Below are positions 15,849 through 23,652 of a DNA stretch of 37,895 nucleotides, one piece after another. This stretch comes from CAYNYF01 sp964401385 (GTDB taxonomy: Bacteria; Planctomycetota; Phycisphaerae; SM23-33). Location: NCBI GenBank assembly GCA_964401385.1, contig CAYNYF010000039.1:1-37895 (forward strand). Reading direction: 5' to 3'. The position numbers and the translations under genes are program-made. The stretch's first letter is position 1; the number at the start of each line of letters is the position of its first letter. The notes under the pieces were generated by a model, which worked only from the letters and a program-made list of their open reading frames with translations, made no database searches and had not been told where the DNA came from.

Positions 15849-16733
15849 TCACTTGCTCCAGATGGCGTCGCGCGTGTTCCTATACACCTCTGCCGTGTTG
15901 TAGCGCATGATATTGGGAAACGCCGCCGCCGGGAGCTGCCATTCACGCCGGTGGAACCAACGGTTGTCGTAGAAGATCCGCCGGCGTTTCTCTTTCTGTG
16001 TCCGCATGCGATTGCCCAGCGCGCAGTGGCTGCCGGATTCCTGGAGTGACATCATCGACTCGCTGAAGTCCACGCCCAGGAACTCACAGATCTTCGGGAT
16101 CACCCTCTCCGGGTACAGGGCCAGCTCTTCATAGCCGAACTGGAAGACGGGCAGGCCTTGGTCCTTGAAGAACCGCTGCATGCGCCGGTTCCCGCGGTAC
16201 CACTGCCAGAAGAGCCCCGGCCACGTCCGTTGCAGGTATCCGCGCCACGCCCGCCTGCCGTGTTTGCGCATCAGGTCTGCGAGCCTGTAGTTTCCGTGGC
16301 GGATGTCCGCCTTGTTCCTGGAGATGACCCAGGAACGGACGTCCCGAATGATGAAGAGCGCCTTGAGCGTGATCTCGGGGAGGTCCTTCAGCATTTGCAG
16401 GTGCCGCAGCTCTTTTGAGGAGTCCACCAGGATGCGGTCCTCGCCGAGGATCTCGTCGAAGGCGCTCAGGACGAGCTGGTACCTCTCCGGAAAGCTCAGG
16501 TCTGGGTGCTCTCGCAGCCGCTCGCACACGGGCCCCCAGAAGACGCACTCGTCGAGCGTCTTGCCGCAGGAGCACTCCGTATCGGCGGTTCTGTCCAGCC
16601 AGTCGGCGGCCGGGTCCAGCAGCGAGCAGAACTCCCCCAGTCCGACGAAGCGAGGGTGCCCCCCAAGGATGAGATCGACCACCGTCGATCCGCTGTGCCC
16701 CAGGCACGAAACGAAAACCACACTTACAGGCAC
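15849..16733 (-). CDS. PAPS-dependent sulfotransferase family protein
   Basis: 294 aa. The N-terminal strand-loop VVFVSCLGHSGSTVVDLILG carries the 5'-phosphosulfate-binding loop (GHSGST at about 12-17), and RDVRSWVISRN at about 130-140 is the 3'-phosphate-binding motif, with Arg130 and Ser134 in the expected places. A cysteine cluster (CSCGKTLDEC at about 54-63) lies between them, seen in one branch of this family. It would transfer sulfate from PAPS to a hydroxyl or amine, most plausibly on the polysaccharide made here (inference). PAPS supply is encoded at 19956-21680. It has its own promoter (16809-16837). The stop is followed by a run of nine C on the coding strand, and 204 bases separate it from the CapA-like gene. 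Confidence 0.85.
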   Translation of the reverse strand: MPVSVVFVSCLGHSGSTVVDLILGGHPRFVGLGEFCSLLDPAADWLDRTADTECSCGKTLDECVFWGPVCERLREHPDLSFPERYQLVLSAFDEILGEDRILVDSSKELRHLQMLKDLPEITLKALFIIRDVRSWVISRNKADIRHGNYRLADLMRKHGRRAWRGYLQRTWPGLFWQWYRGNRRMQRFFKDQGLPVFQFGYEELALYPERVIPKICEFLGVDFSESMMSLQESGSHCALGNRMRTQKEKRRRIFYDNRWFHRREWQLPAAAFPNIMRYNTAEVYRNTRDAIWSK

Positions 16734-16808
16734 TTAGGGACGCTCCGTCCAGTGAACTCCGCCGCCTGCCGGGAACGCTCTCCGGCCACCGGCCCACGGA
16801 CTACTATC

Positions 16809-16837
16809 ACTATACGCGTTGGCGCCAAGGCCGGCAA
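16809..16837 (-). promoter_or_regulatory. Promoter of the sulfotransferase gene
   Basis: On the minus strand TTGCCG (16832-16837) is separated by exactly 17 bases from TATAGT (16809-16814). It matches the sigma-70-type consensus at 4 of 6 and 5 of 6 positions. The predicted transcript starts near 16801, leaving a leader of about 70 bases before the ATG at 16733. Confidence 0.6.
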
Positions 16838-16961
16838 GTATTCTGCACGCCCGCAGCCACTTCGCGTCCATCCGCACAACGCCCCAGGAGACTGTCGGGG
16901 CTTGCCCGACGGGCAACGATGGCAGCGACTTGACCGGCAACGCCGCCTTTGACCCGCAAGC

Positions 16962-16990
16962 CTTACCTTGTTTCGACCGAAAGGTATAAT
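16962..16990 (+). promoter_or_regulatory. Promoter of the methyltransferase gene
   Basis: A perfect TATAAT lies at 16985-16990 with a weak -35 (CTTACC, 16962-16967) and a 17-base spacer. Transcription would begin near 16997, which rules out the earlier in-frame ATG at 16949 as translation start and supports the GTG at 17078. Confidence 0.5.
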
Positions 16991-17077
16991 GCGTGCGGGT
17001 CGTTGATACCTGTGGTCGGCAAGCACGATGGCGCCTGGCGAGAGTCTCAGAGCTTCATCCGACCGAGGATTGACACA

Positions 17078-18346
17078 GTGAAGTACGTGCCCAAATTCGT
17101 CTCGCGAGCAAGAACCAGGGCGAAGTACGCCCTTTGGCGGCTGAGGACCCAGTTGCACTCGCGGGAGGCGGCCAGGAAATGCCAATACGATGTGAACACA
17201 ACGTACTGGATCGACCCGGCACGCATCGTGCTCGCCCTCGACAGCGTGGCCCCCAACCGCCTGGACCCCAACACACGACTGCCCGTGCCGCCGCTGGGCG
17301 AGCGCGGCAAGATCGTCGGGGGCGACTGGGACGTGGAAGAGACGATCCGTTTTGAAGACATGGATGTGTGGAGGGGCTTCCAACAACACTTCGCCCACGG
17401 GGCGCCGTGGGAGAAAACGAGCTTCTATGAGCGGGTGATGACGGAGATACGCGGGGGCATACCGAGGTGGGGCTGCCCTTCGAAGGAGGACTTCGACAGG
17501 CGGTTGCTGGAAAAGGATCGAATGTTCTCAGAGATCCGCCGGCACGGCTATCGACAGCAGAAGGAGATCGCCACCGAGGGGGCGCGGGTGTATGGCGATG
17601 AGGACGAAGTCCAGGTGCACATCGGGCGGGACGGCGACTACATCTTCGCCAACGGCAGGCATCGGTTGTGCATTGCCAAGCTGCTCAAGCTGGACAGGAT
17701 CCCCGTCAAAGTGGCCAGGCGCCACGCACAGTGGGCGGCCTTCCGCCAGGAGATACTCGCCTTCGCCGCAAGGCAGAAGCACCGCAAGATCTACGCGCCG
17801 ATCCTGCATCCGGATCTGGCCGACATCCCGTCCTCGCACGGGACGGAACGTTTCGAGATGATCAGGGACCACCTTCCCGCCGCGCCGGCAGCGGTGCTGG
17901 ACATCGGCTCGCACTGGGGGCACTTCTGCCACTGCCTGGAGGGGATGGGCTACCGCTGCACTGCCGTGGAGAGCGCCAAGGAGGGGCTCTACTTCCTCCG
18001 CAAACTGCGCAGGGCGGAGAACCGGCAGTTCGAGGTCATCGACGGCTCGATCCTCGATCTGGAAACGGACAGGGAATTCGACGTGGTCCTGGCCCTTAAC
18101 ATCTTTCACCATTTCCTGAAGACCAAGGATCTCCACGAGGGCATGGTCAGACTCCTGGGCAGACTGAAGATGCGGGTCATCTTCTTCCAGCCGCATCTGC
18201 CGGAGGAAACACAGATGGCGGGCGCCTTTCGCAACTACTCCCCCGGGGAGTTCGTCTCCTTCGTGAAGGAGCACGGACGGTTCAGCCGCGTCAAGGAGCT
18301 TGGCGCCGCGGCCGGCGGGCGCGCGATCTTCAAACTGGAACGGTAA
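17078..18346 (+). CDS. ParB-like N-terminal domain fused to a SAM-dependent methyltransferase
   Basis: 422 aa from a GTG at 17078 with GAGG nine bases upstream. The first 230 residues contain VHIGRDGDYIFANGRHRL at about 179-196 followed by CIAKLLKLDRIPVKV and an RH-x-W pattern, which resembles the ParB/sulfiredoxin-type nucleotide-binding fold seen in conserved proteins of polysaccharide loci. A W-x-x-T segment (APWEKTSFYERV) precedes it. From about 270 a class I methyltransferase begins: VLDIGSHWGHF (motif I, about 273-283), TAVESAKEG, FEVIDGSILDL and DVVLALNIFHHF (motif IV region). The protein may methylate a sugar or lipid-linked intermediate, with the N-terminal part recognising a nucleotide or phosphorylated substrate (inference). 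It is the first gene of a plus-strand pair with the DUF218 gene. Confidence 0.72.
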   Translation: MKYVPKFVSRARTRAKYALWRLRTQLHSREAARKCQYDVNTTYWIDPARIVLALDSVAPNRLDPNTRLPVPPLGERGKIVGGDWDVEETIRFEDMDVWRGFQQHFAHGAPWEKTSFYERVMTEIRGGIPRWGCPSKEDFDRRLLEKDRMFSEIRRHGYRQQKEIATEGARVYGDEDEVQVHIGRDGDYIFANGRHRLCIAKLLKLDRIPVKVARRHAQWAAFRQEILAFAARQKHRKIYAPILHPDLADIPSSHGTERFEMIRDHLPAAPAAVLDIGSHWGHFCHCLEGMGYRCTAVESAKEGLYFLRKLRRAENRQFEVIDGSILDLETDREFDVVLALNIFHHFLKTKDLHEGMVRLLGRLKMRVIFFQPHLPEETQMAGAFRNYSPGEFVSFVKEHGRFSRVKELGAAAGGRAIFKLER

Positions 18347-18462
18347 GGGCGCGGCGGGCGAACGGAGGCACACTGCAAGGCGCGCTTGCCGCAGCGGAGC
18401 GACTTGCACGCCAATTACAGGGCGGATAGACTGTTGCTTCGACGATCTGCTGCAAACCAACG

Positions 18463-19119
18463 ATGAAGGACAACGTCACCGAACAGCCCGATCACGCGGC
18501 GCGCCGGCACCGGCCCGGGCGGCTGCTCAGGAAGGCGCTGGCGGTCCTGCAATGGGCGGTCGGCCTGCTCCTGCTGGGCGCGGCATTGTTCACCTTCACT
18601 CCCGCCGGGGACTGGCTGGCCGAAAAGCTCACCGACGTCGATCCGCCGGCGCGGGCGGACTATATCCTCGTCCTCGGGGGCAGCACGGATCGCGTCGTGG
18701 CGGCGGCCGGGCTGTACCGACAGGGCTGGGCGAAAAAGGTGATCCTCTCCACGACGGGTAAGAACATCCGCCGGTACGCCGAACTCGCCGAACGCTACGG
18801 GATCGCCTCGAAGGCGCTCATCCTGGACGACGCCCCGAGCCGCACGTCCGATCACCCGCGGACGGTGGCGGCCTTGAAAGGCGTCGATCCGAGCGTCGCG
18901 CGGTTTCTCATCGTCACCTCGCCTTTCCACACGCTGCGGGCCAGGGCGGTCTTCGCCCGCGCGGGCTACCGCCACGTCCGCATGAGCGCGCCGGACTGGC
19001 TGCTGGATGAGGACTGGCGGCCGCGCGCCGGCACCTGGCTCGGACGGGCGCGCGACCTGCCGCTGAAGGTCTACGAGGTGATCGGCCTGGCGTACTACAA
19101 ACTCCGCGGCTGGTCGTAG
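18463..19119 (+). CDS. DUF218 (YdcF/SanA/ElyC-like) membrane-anchored protein
   Basis: 218 aa. A basic N-terminus is followed by one membrane helix at about 25-45, then a periplasmic alpha/beta domain with the DUF218 landmarks: DYILVLGGSTDRVVAAAGLYRQGWAKKVILS, the acidic SRTSDHPRTV segment where the family has its conserved catalytic-site acid residues, and LIVTSPFHTLRARAVFARAGY. In E. coli relatives of this group (ElyC, SanA) influence lipid-carrier use and envelope integrity, although the chemistry is uncertain. Its location next to glycan genes fits a role in undecaprenyl-linked glycan handling (inference). It lies 116 bases after the methyltransferase gene and converges on cysQ 24 bases downstream. 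Confidence 0.78.
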   Translation: MKDNVTEQPDHAARRHRPGRLLRKALAVLQWAVGLLLLGAALFTFTPAGDWLAEKLTDVDPPARADYILVLGGSTDRVVAAAGLYRQGWAKKVILSTTGKNIRRYAELAERYGIASKALILDDAPSRTSDHPRTVAALKGVDPSVARFLIVTSPFHTLRARAVFARAGYRHVRMSAPDWLLDEDWRPRAGTWLGRARDLPLKVYEVIGLAYYKLRGWS

Positions 19120-19143
19120 CGGCCCGGGCGGCGCGCGCCGGCG

Positions 19144-19959
19144 CTAACCGCCGGCCGGCAGCCTCAGCGTGCGGGGATAGACGATAAACCCGGAATGCTT
19201 CATTCCCCCGGCCAAGTCATAGGTCAGAGGCGTGCCGTCCAGGTCGACCACGCGGCAGCCGGCCTCCCGGGCGATGGCGGCCCCGGCGGCGCTGTCCCAC
19301 AGCCACGTCGGGCCGTGCCGCGGATAGATGTCCGCCTCGCCCTCGGCCACGGCGCAGAACTTCAGCGAGCTGCCCCGCCGGACGATCTCGGTGACGTTCA
19401 GCCGGGCGAGGTACTCCTTCGTCTGCTCGGACAGGTGCGACCGGCTTGCCACGGCCGATCGGGGGTGCTCGCACCGGTTGGCCTGGATCGGCCCCGGCTC
19501 ACCGCCGGGCGGAACCTTGAAGGCCCCCACCCCGCGGGCGGCAAAGTAGCCCACCCCCGTCGCCGGCACGACGATGACCCCGAGGATCGGCTCGCCGTCG
19601 CGGATCAGGGCGATGTTGACGGTGTACTCGCCCAGGCCCTTGAGCAGCTCCTTGGTGCCGTCCAGCGGATCGACCAGCCAGAACTGCGGGAACGATTCAC
19701 CCCGGAACCCTTCCAGGTCGCCTTCCTCCGAGACGATCGGGACCGCCGGCTCCAACGCCTTCAAGCCGGCCGCGATGGCCGCGTCGGAGGCGGTGTCGGC
19801 CCTGGTCAGCGGCGATCCGTCGGCCTTGATCTCGGCCTCAACGCCCTCGGCCAGCACCGCAAGAATGGCCCGGCCCGCGGCTCGGGCGATCCGGCGGACG
19901 GGTACCAGCAGCCGTGTGAGCTTCTCCTTGTCCATCCGAGCAGGTCCCATGCGGCTCAT
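19144..19959 (-). CDS. cysQ: 3'(2'),5'-bisphosphate nucleotidase CysQ
   Basis: 271 aa from the ATG at 19959, whose bases overlap the stop of the upstream gene (ATGA); alternative ATGs lie at 19950 and 19935. Inositol-monophosphatase superfamily motifs are complete: PLTRADTASD, VSEEGD (metal-binding Glu), WLVDPLDGTKE (the DPxDGT catalytic motif), and WDSAAGAAIAREAG near the C-terminus. CysQ hydrolyses PAP to AMP, removing the product inhibitor formed by PAPS-dependent sulfotransferases, and can also lower PAPS. Direct coupling to the Sat-CysC gene makes this assignment much more likely than a generic inositol phosphatase. It is the last gene of the minus-strand operon beginning at 24657. Confidence 0.9.
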   Translation of the reverse strand: MSRMGPARMDKEKLTRLLVPVRRIARAAGRAILAVLAEGVEAEIKADGSPLTRADTASDAAIAAGLKALEPAVPIVSEEGDLEGFRGESFPQFWLVDPLDGTKELLKGLGEYTVNIALIRDGEPILGVIVVPATGVGYFAARGVGAFKVPPGGEPGPIQANRCEHPRSAVASRSHLSEQTKEYLARLNVTEIVRRGSSLKFCAVAEGEADIYPRHGPTWLWDSAAGAAIAREAGCRVVDLDGTPLTYDLAGGMKHSGFIVYPRTLRLPAGG

Positions 19960-21680
19960 TCGGCGGCGATGTAGCCTTCCTTCTCCAGCAGCAGAACGAT
20001 CTCCTGCACGCACTCCTCCGGGGCGAGGTCGCTGGTGTCGATACCCAGCTCGGCGTCGGCCGGCTGCTCGTAGGGGTCGGAGACGCCGGTGAATTCCTTG
20101 ATGATCCCCGCCCGCGCCTTGGCGTAGAGGCCCTTGCGGTCGCGCTGCTCGCAAACCTCCACGGGGGTGGCCACGTGAACCAGCACGAACCCCCCGCCGG
20201 TGCCCTCGATCATCTCCCGGACGTCCTTGCGGACGCTGTCGTAGGGGGCGATGGGGGCGCACAGGGCGATGCCGCCGTTCTTGGTGATCTCCGAGGCGAC
20301 GAAGCCGATCCGCCGGATGTTGAGATCGCGGTGGGCCTTGGAGAAGCCCAGCTCGGAAGAGAGGTTCCTGCGCACGATGTCGCCGTCCAGCAGCGTCACC
20401 GGGCGGCCGCCCATCTCCAGCAGCCGCACCATCAGCACGTTGGCCAGCGTGGACTTGCCGGAGCTGGGCAGGCCGGTGAAGAAGACGGTGAAGCCGCGCT
20501 TGCTCCGCGGCGGGTGCGTCCGGCGCAGCTCCTCGATGACCTCCGGGAACGAGAACCACGCCGGCATCTCGCGCCCCTCGGTGAGGCGCTGCCGCAGCTC
20601 GGTGCCGGAGATCGACTTGGCCTCGACGCCGTCGGGCACCTCGTCGACGGGGACGTAGCGGTCTCCGTCGGCCAGGTACACCATCATCTTGAACGGCACC
20701 ATCTCAATGCCCAGCTCCTGCTGGTGCTGGTTCAGCAGCTCCTGGGCCTCATACGGCCCGTAGAACGGCTTGCCGGTGGAGTCGCTGCCCGGCCCGGCGT
20801 GGTCCCTGCCGACGATCAGGTGCGTGCAGCCGTGGTTCTTCCGGATGATGGCGTGCCAGACGGCCTCCCGCGGCCCGCCCATTCGCATCGCCAGCGGCAG
20901 CAGGCTCAGGGCGGCGGTCTTGCGCGGGTAGTGCTCGAGGATGGCCTGGTAGCACCGCACCCGAGTGTAGTGGTCCACGTCGCCGGGCTTGGTCAGGCCC
21001 ACCACCGGGTGGATCAGCAGGTTCGCTTCCAGGTTGCGGGCGGCGCGCAGGGTCAGCTCCTGGTGGGCGCGGTGCATGGGGTTGCGCGTTTGGAAGGCGA
21101 CGATCCGACGCCAACCCATGGCGGCGAACTGGGTCCGAAGCTGGGCGGGCGTGCGGCGGAGGCCAGCGAAGTCGTAATGGCTCGGCGGCGTCAGCCCCTC
21201 CAGCCGGCCGCCGACGTAGTAGGGGTTGGTCTGCCGCAGCAGGTAGGCCACGCCCGGGTGCTCCGGATTGGTGCTGCCGAAGACCTGCTCGGCCTCGGCC
21301 GCCAGGTCCGGCCGCCAGACGTCCTCCACGTGCATGACGGCCAGGGCCACTCCTTCCAGGTCACGCAGGACCAGCATCGCCCCGGCCTTGAGCTGCCCGG
21401 CCAGCTCCTCCGTCACGTCCAGCATGATCGGCATCGGCCAAAGCGTCCCGTCCGCCAGCCGCATCTTCTCACACACGCCCCGGTAGTCGGCCTCGCCCAG
21501 AAAACCCTTCAGCGGCGAGAAGCCGCCGGAAAGCAGTAGCTCGACGTCGCAGAGCTGCCGCTCCGTCAGGTCCCAGGAAGGATAGTCGCGACAGGCCTGC
21601 TTCAGCTCCGCCGCCCGATCCGGGTCGACAATCAGGTTCACCAACGCGCCGCCGTGCGGCTCGATCAGGTGCGACTGCAT
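19956..21680 (-). CDS. sat/cysC: Bifunctional sulfate adenylyltransferase / APS kinase (Sat-CysC fusion)
   Basis: 574 aa, the normal size for a Sat-CysC fusion. Residues 1 to about 390 are ATP sulfurylase: QTRNPMHRAH at about 197-206, and GRDHAGPG at about 291-298, both catalytic-site motifs. From about 395 follows APS kinase with P-loop GLPSSGKST at 403-411, LDGDIVRRNL and GVSDPYE. It makes APS from sulfate and ATP, then PAPS, in the cytoplasm. No APS/PAPS reductase or sulfite reductase gene is nearby, so the output is probably for sulfotransfer and not for cysteine synthesis (inference). The ATG at 21680 has AGGAG eight bases upstream. It follows the WbpE-like gene by 85 bases and is coupled to cysQ. 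Confidence 0.95.
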   Translation of the reverse strand: MQSHLIEPHGGALVNLIVDPDRAAELKQACRDYPSWDLTERQLCDVELLLSGGFSPLKGFLGEADYRGVCEKMRLADGTLWPMPIMLDVTEELAGQLKAGAMLVLRDLEGVALAVMHVEDVWRPDLAAEAEQVFGSTNPEHPGVAYLLRQTNPYYVGGRLEGLTPPSHYDFAGLRRTPAQLRTQFAAMGWRRIVAFQTRNPMHRAHQELTLRAARNLEANLLIHPVVGLTKPGDVDHYTRVRCYQAILEHYPRKTAALSLLPLAMRMGGPREAVWHAIIRKNHGCTHLIVGRDHAGPGSDSTGKPFYGPYEAQELLNQHQQELGIEMVPFKMMVYLADGDRYVPVDEVPDGVEAKSISGTELRQRLTEGREMPAWFSFPEVIEELRRTHPPRSKRGFTVFFTGLPSSGKSTLANVLMVRLLEMGGRPVTLLDGDIVRRNLSSELGFSKAHRDLNIRRIGFVASEITKNGGIALCAPIAPYDSVRKDVREMIEGTGGGFVLVHVATPVEVCEQRDRKGLYAKARAGIIKEFTGVSDPYEQPADAELGIDTSDLAPEECVQEIVLLLEKEGYIAAE

Positions 21681-21765
21681 GCTCGATACTCCTATTGGCT
21701 GAGGCCGGCCACGGACGAGTGCCCGCCGCCGCGAACGCTTGGATCGCCGCCGAGGGCCTGGACAC

Positions 21766-22869
21766 TCAGGAGTAGAACTCCTTGATCGTGTCGGCGACGT
21801 AGCTGATCTGCTCGTCGGTCAGCTCCGGGTAGATCGGCAGGGCCAGGCTCTCGGCCGCGGCCCGCTCGCTTTCCGGGAAGTCGCCCTTCTTGCAGCCCAG
21901 CGAGGCAAAGCACTCCTGCTGGTGGAGGCTCAGCGGGTAGTAGATGGCCGTGCCGACGTCGCGGCCCTTCAGGAATGCCTGCAACTCGTCCCGCCGCGGC
22001 ACGCGGATGACGTACTGATTGTAGATGCTGACGTTGTAGTCGCGGACGGCCGGCGTCACCACCGGCTCGAAATCCGCGAACAGCTCGTTGTAGCGGGCGG
22101 CGTTGGCGCGGCGTCCGGCCGACCAGTCGTCGAGATGGCGCAGCTTCACGATCAGCCCGGCCGCCTGAATCGTGTCCAGGCGGAAGTTCCCCCCGACCCA
22201 CTTGTGGTAGTACTTCGGCTTGGAGCCGTGATTGCGGCACTGGGTCAGCCGGTCGACCAGCTCCGCGTCCTGGGTGGCGATCATTCCCCCGTCGCCCATG
22301 CCGCCCAGGTTCTTGGAGGGAAAGAAGCTGAAGCACCCGACGGTTCCGATGGAGCCGGCCCTGCGCCCCTTGTATTCGGCCCCGATGGCCTGGGCGGCGT
22401 CCTCGATCACGTACAGGTCGCGCTTCTTCGCCACCGCCCTGATCGGGTCCATCTCCGCCACCTGGCCGAAGAGGTGGACCGGCATGATCGCCTTGGTCTT
22501 GTCGGTAACGGCGGCGGCGATCTTGGCCGCGTCGATGTTGAAGGTGTCCGGCTCGATATCCACGAAGGCCGGCCTGGCCCCGGTCCGCCAGATGCTCCCG
22601 GCCGTGGCGAAGAAGGTGTACGGCGTGGTGATCACCTCGTCGCCGGGGCCGATGCCCAGCGCCATCAGGGCTGCCAGCAGGGCGTCGGTCCCGCTGGAGA
22701 CGCCCACGGCGGCCTTGCAGCCGCTGTAGGCGGCCACCTGGGCCTCCAGCTCCTTCACCTCCGGGCCGTTGATGAAGTACTGGCTCGCCATCACCGCCTC
22801 GACGGCGGGCAGCATCTCGTCCTTGATCGTCGCGTACTGGGCCTTCAGGTCCAACAGCGGAACTTGCAT
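21766..22869 (-). CDS. wbpE: DegT/DnrJ/EryC1 aminotransferase, WbpE-like
   Basis: 367 aa, full length for PLP-dependent sugar aminotransferases. Typical points: GVSSGTDALLAALMALGIGP at about 56-75, DEVITTPYTFFAT, VIEDAAQAIGA (Asp157 binds the PLP nitrogen), and SFFPSKNLGG with the Schiff-base Lys186. By homology and neighbours it should convert UDP-3-keto-GlcNAcA to UDP-GlcNAc(3NH2)A using glutamate. It is flanked by the dehydrogenase and acetyltransferase of the same pathway, which narrows a very broad family. GAGAGG precedes the ATG at 22869. Third gene of the operon. Confidence 0.88.
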   Translation of the reverse strand: MQVPLLDLKAQYATIKDEMLPAVEAVMASQYFINGPEVKELEAQVAAYSGCKAAVGVSSGTDALLAALMALGIGPGDEVITTPYTFFATAGSIWRTGARPAFVDIEPDTFNIDAAKIAAAVTDKTKAIMPVHLFGQVAEMDPIRAVAKKRDLYVIEDAAQAIGAEYKGRRAGSIGTVGCFSFFPSKNLGGMGDGGMIATQDAELVDRLTQCRNHGSKPKYYHKWVGGNFRLDTIQAAGLIVKLRHLDDWSAGRRANAARYNELFADFEPVVTPAVRDYNVSIYNQYVIRVPRRDELQAFLKGRDVGTAIYYPLSLHQQECFASLGCKKGDFPESERAAAESLALPIYPELTDEQISYVADTIKEFYS

Positions 22870-22906
22870 TTCGGCCTCTCCATCACTGGAGCGCTTGCAC
22901 TGGACC

Positions 22907-23587
22907 TCATCGACCTGGCGGGGTTTTCTTTCTGAACTGGTCGTAGGCGATTTTGCCCACGGCCAGCTCCGGCGGCAGCGCCGCCTCCTCGTCCAGGTCC
23001 AGACACCGAACCACGCCCGGTTCGACCTGTTTATAGCGAAACCCGCTTTCCGGGCAAGTCATGATCCCATCCGCGCCCGGCTGTCCCAGGCGATGGCCGT
23101 GCCGGCTCATCCAGCCGGACTGCCGGGCGGGAACGCCCACCATCAGGGCGTAGTCGGGGACGTCTTTGGCGACGACGGCCCCGGCCGCGATAAAAGCGTA
23201 GCGCCCGATCTCGATGCCGCAGACGATCGTGGCGTTGGCCCCGATCGACGCCCCCCGGCGGATAATCGTCTTCTCGTACAGCCCGCGCCGGACCACCTGG
23301 GCCCGCGGGTTGGTCACGTTCGTCAGCACGCAACTCGGGCCGAGGAAAACGTCGTCCTCGACAATCGTCCCGGTGTAGATCGACACGTTGTTCTGGACCT
23401 TGACGTTGCTGCCGACGATCGCGTCGTTGGCCACCAGAACGTTCTGGCCGAAGATACAGTTCCTGCCGATTTTCGCCCCGGACATGACGTGGCAGAAGTG
23501 CCAGATCTTCGTCCCCTCGCCGATCTCGGCGCCTTCGTCCACGTAGCTGCTTTCGTGCACGAAATAGGGCTGTTTGTCTTTGGGCAT
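22907..23587 (-). CDS. wbpD: Left-handed beta-helix N-acetyltransferase, WbpD/WlbB-like
   Basis: 226 aa from the ATG at 23587 with GAGGG upstream; the longer frame to 23788 has an unlikely Arg-rich start that overlaps the previous gene. Hexapeptide repeats cover about residues 15-150 (for example IGEGTKIW, IGRNCIFGQNV, VGSNVKVQNNV, IGANATIVCGIEIG) and the sequence HVMSGAKIG and GPSCVLTNVTNPRA is usual for WbpD-type proteins. It would acetylate the 3-amino group of UDP-GlcNAc(3NH2)A with acetyl-CoA. The C-terminal 60 residues include a Cys-containing segment after the helix that resembles a small extra domain seen in some relatives. It sits 65 bases after the WbpB-like gene. Confidence 0.87.
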   Translation of the reverse strand: MPKDKQPYFVHESSYVDEGAEIGEGTKIWHFCHVMSGAKIGRNCIFGQNVLVANDAIVGSNVKVQNNVSIYTGTIVEDDVFLGPSCVLTNVTNPRAQVVRRGLYEKTIIRRGASIGANATIVCGIEIGRYAFIAAGAVVAKDVPDYALMVGVPARQSGWMSRHGHRLGQPGADGIMTCPESGFRYKQVEPGVVRCLDLDEEAALPPELAVGKIAYDQFRKKTPPGR

Positions 23588-23652
23588 TTCCGGTCCCTCG
23601 ACTGCGCGATTTCGGTCTTGGCTGCCCGCCGGGCAGGCGGCCGAGCCCGGCC

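Larger units (their letters stand above)
16734..17077. promoter_or_regulatory. Divergent promoter region between sulfotransferase and methyltransferase genes
   Basis: 344 bases with one promoter for each direction, given as separate entries: minus-strand at 16809-16837 and plus-strand at 16962-16990. Nothing else is recognised; the stretch between them is GC-rich and open in several frames without a convincing protein. Confidence 0.55.
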
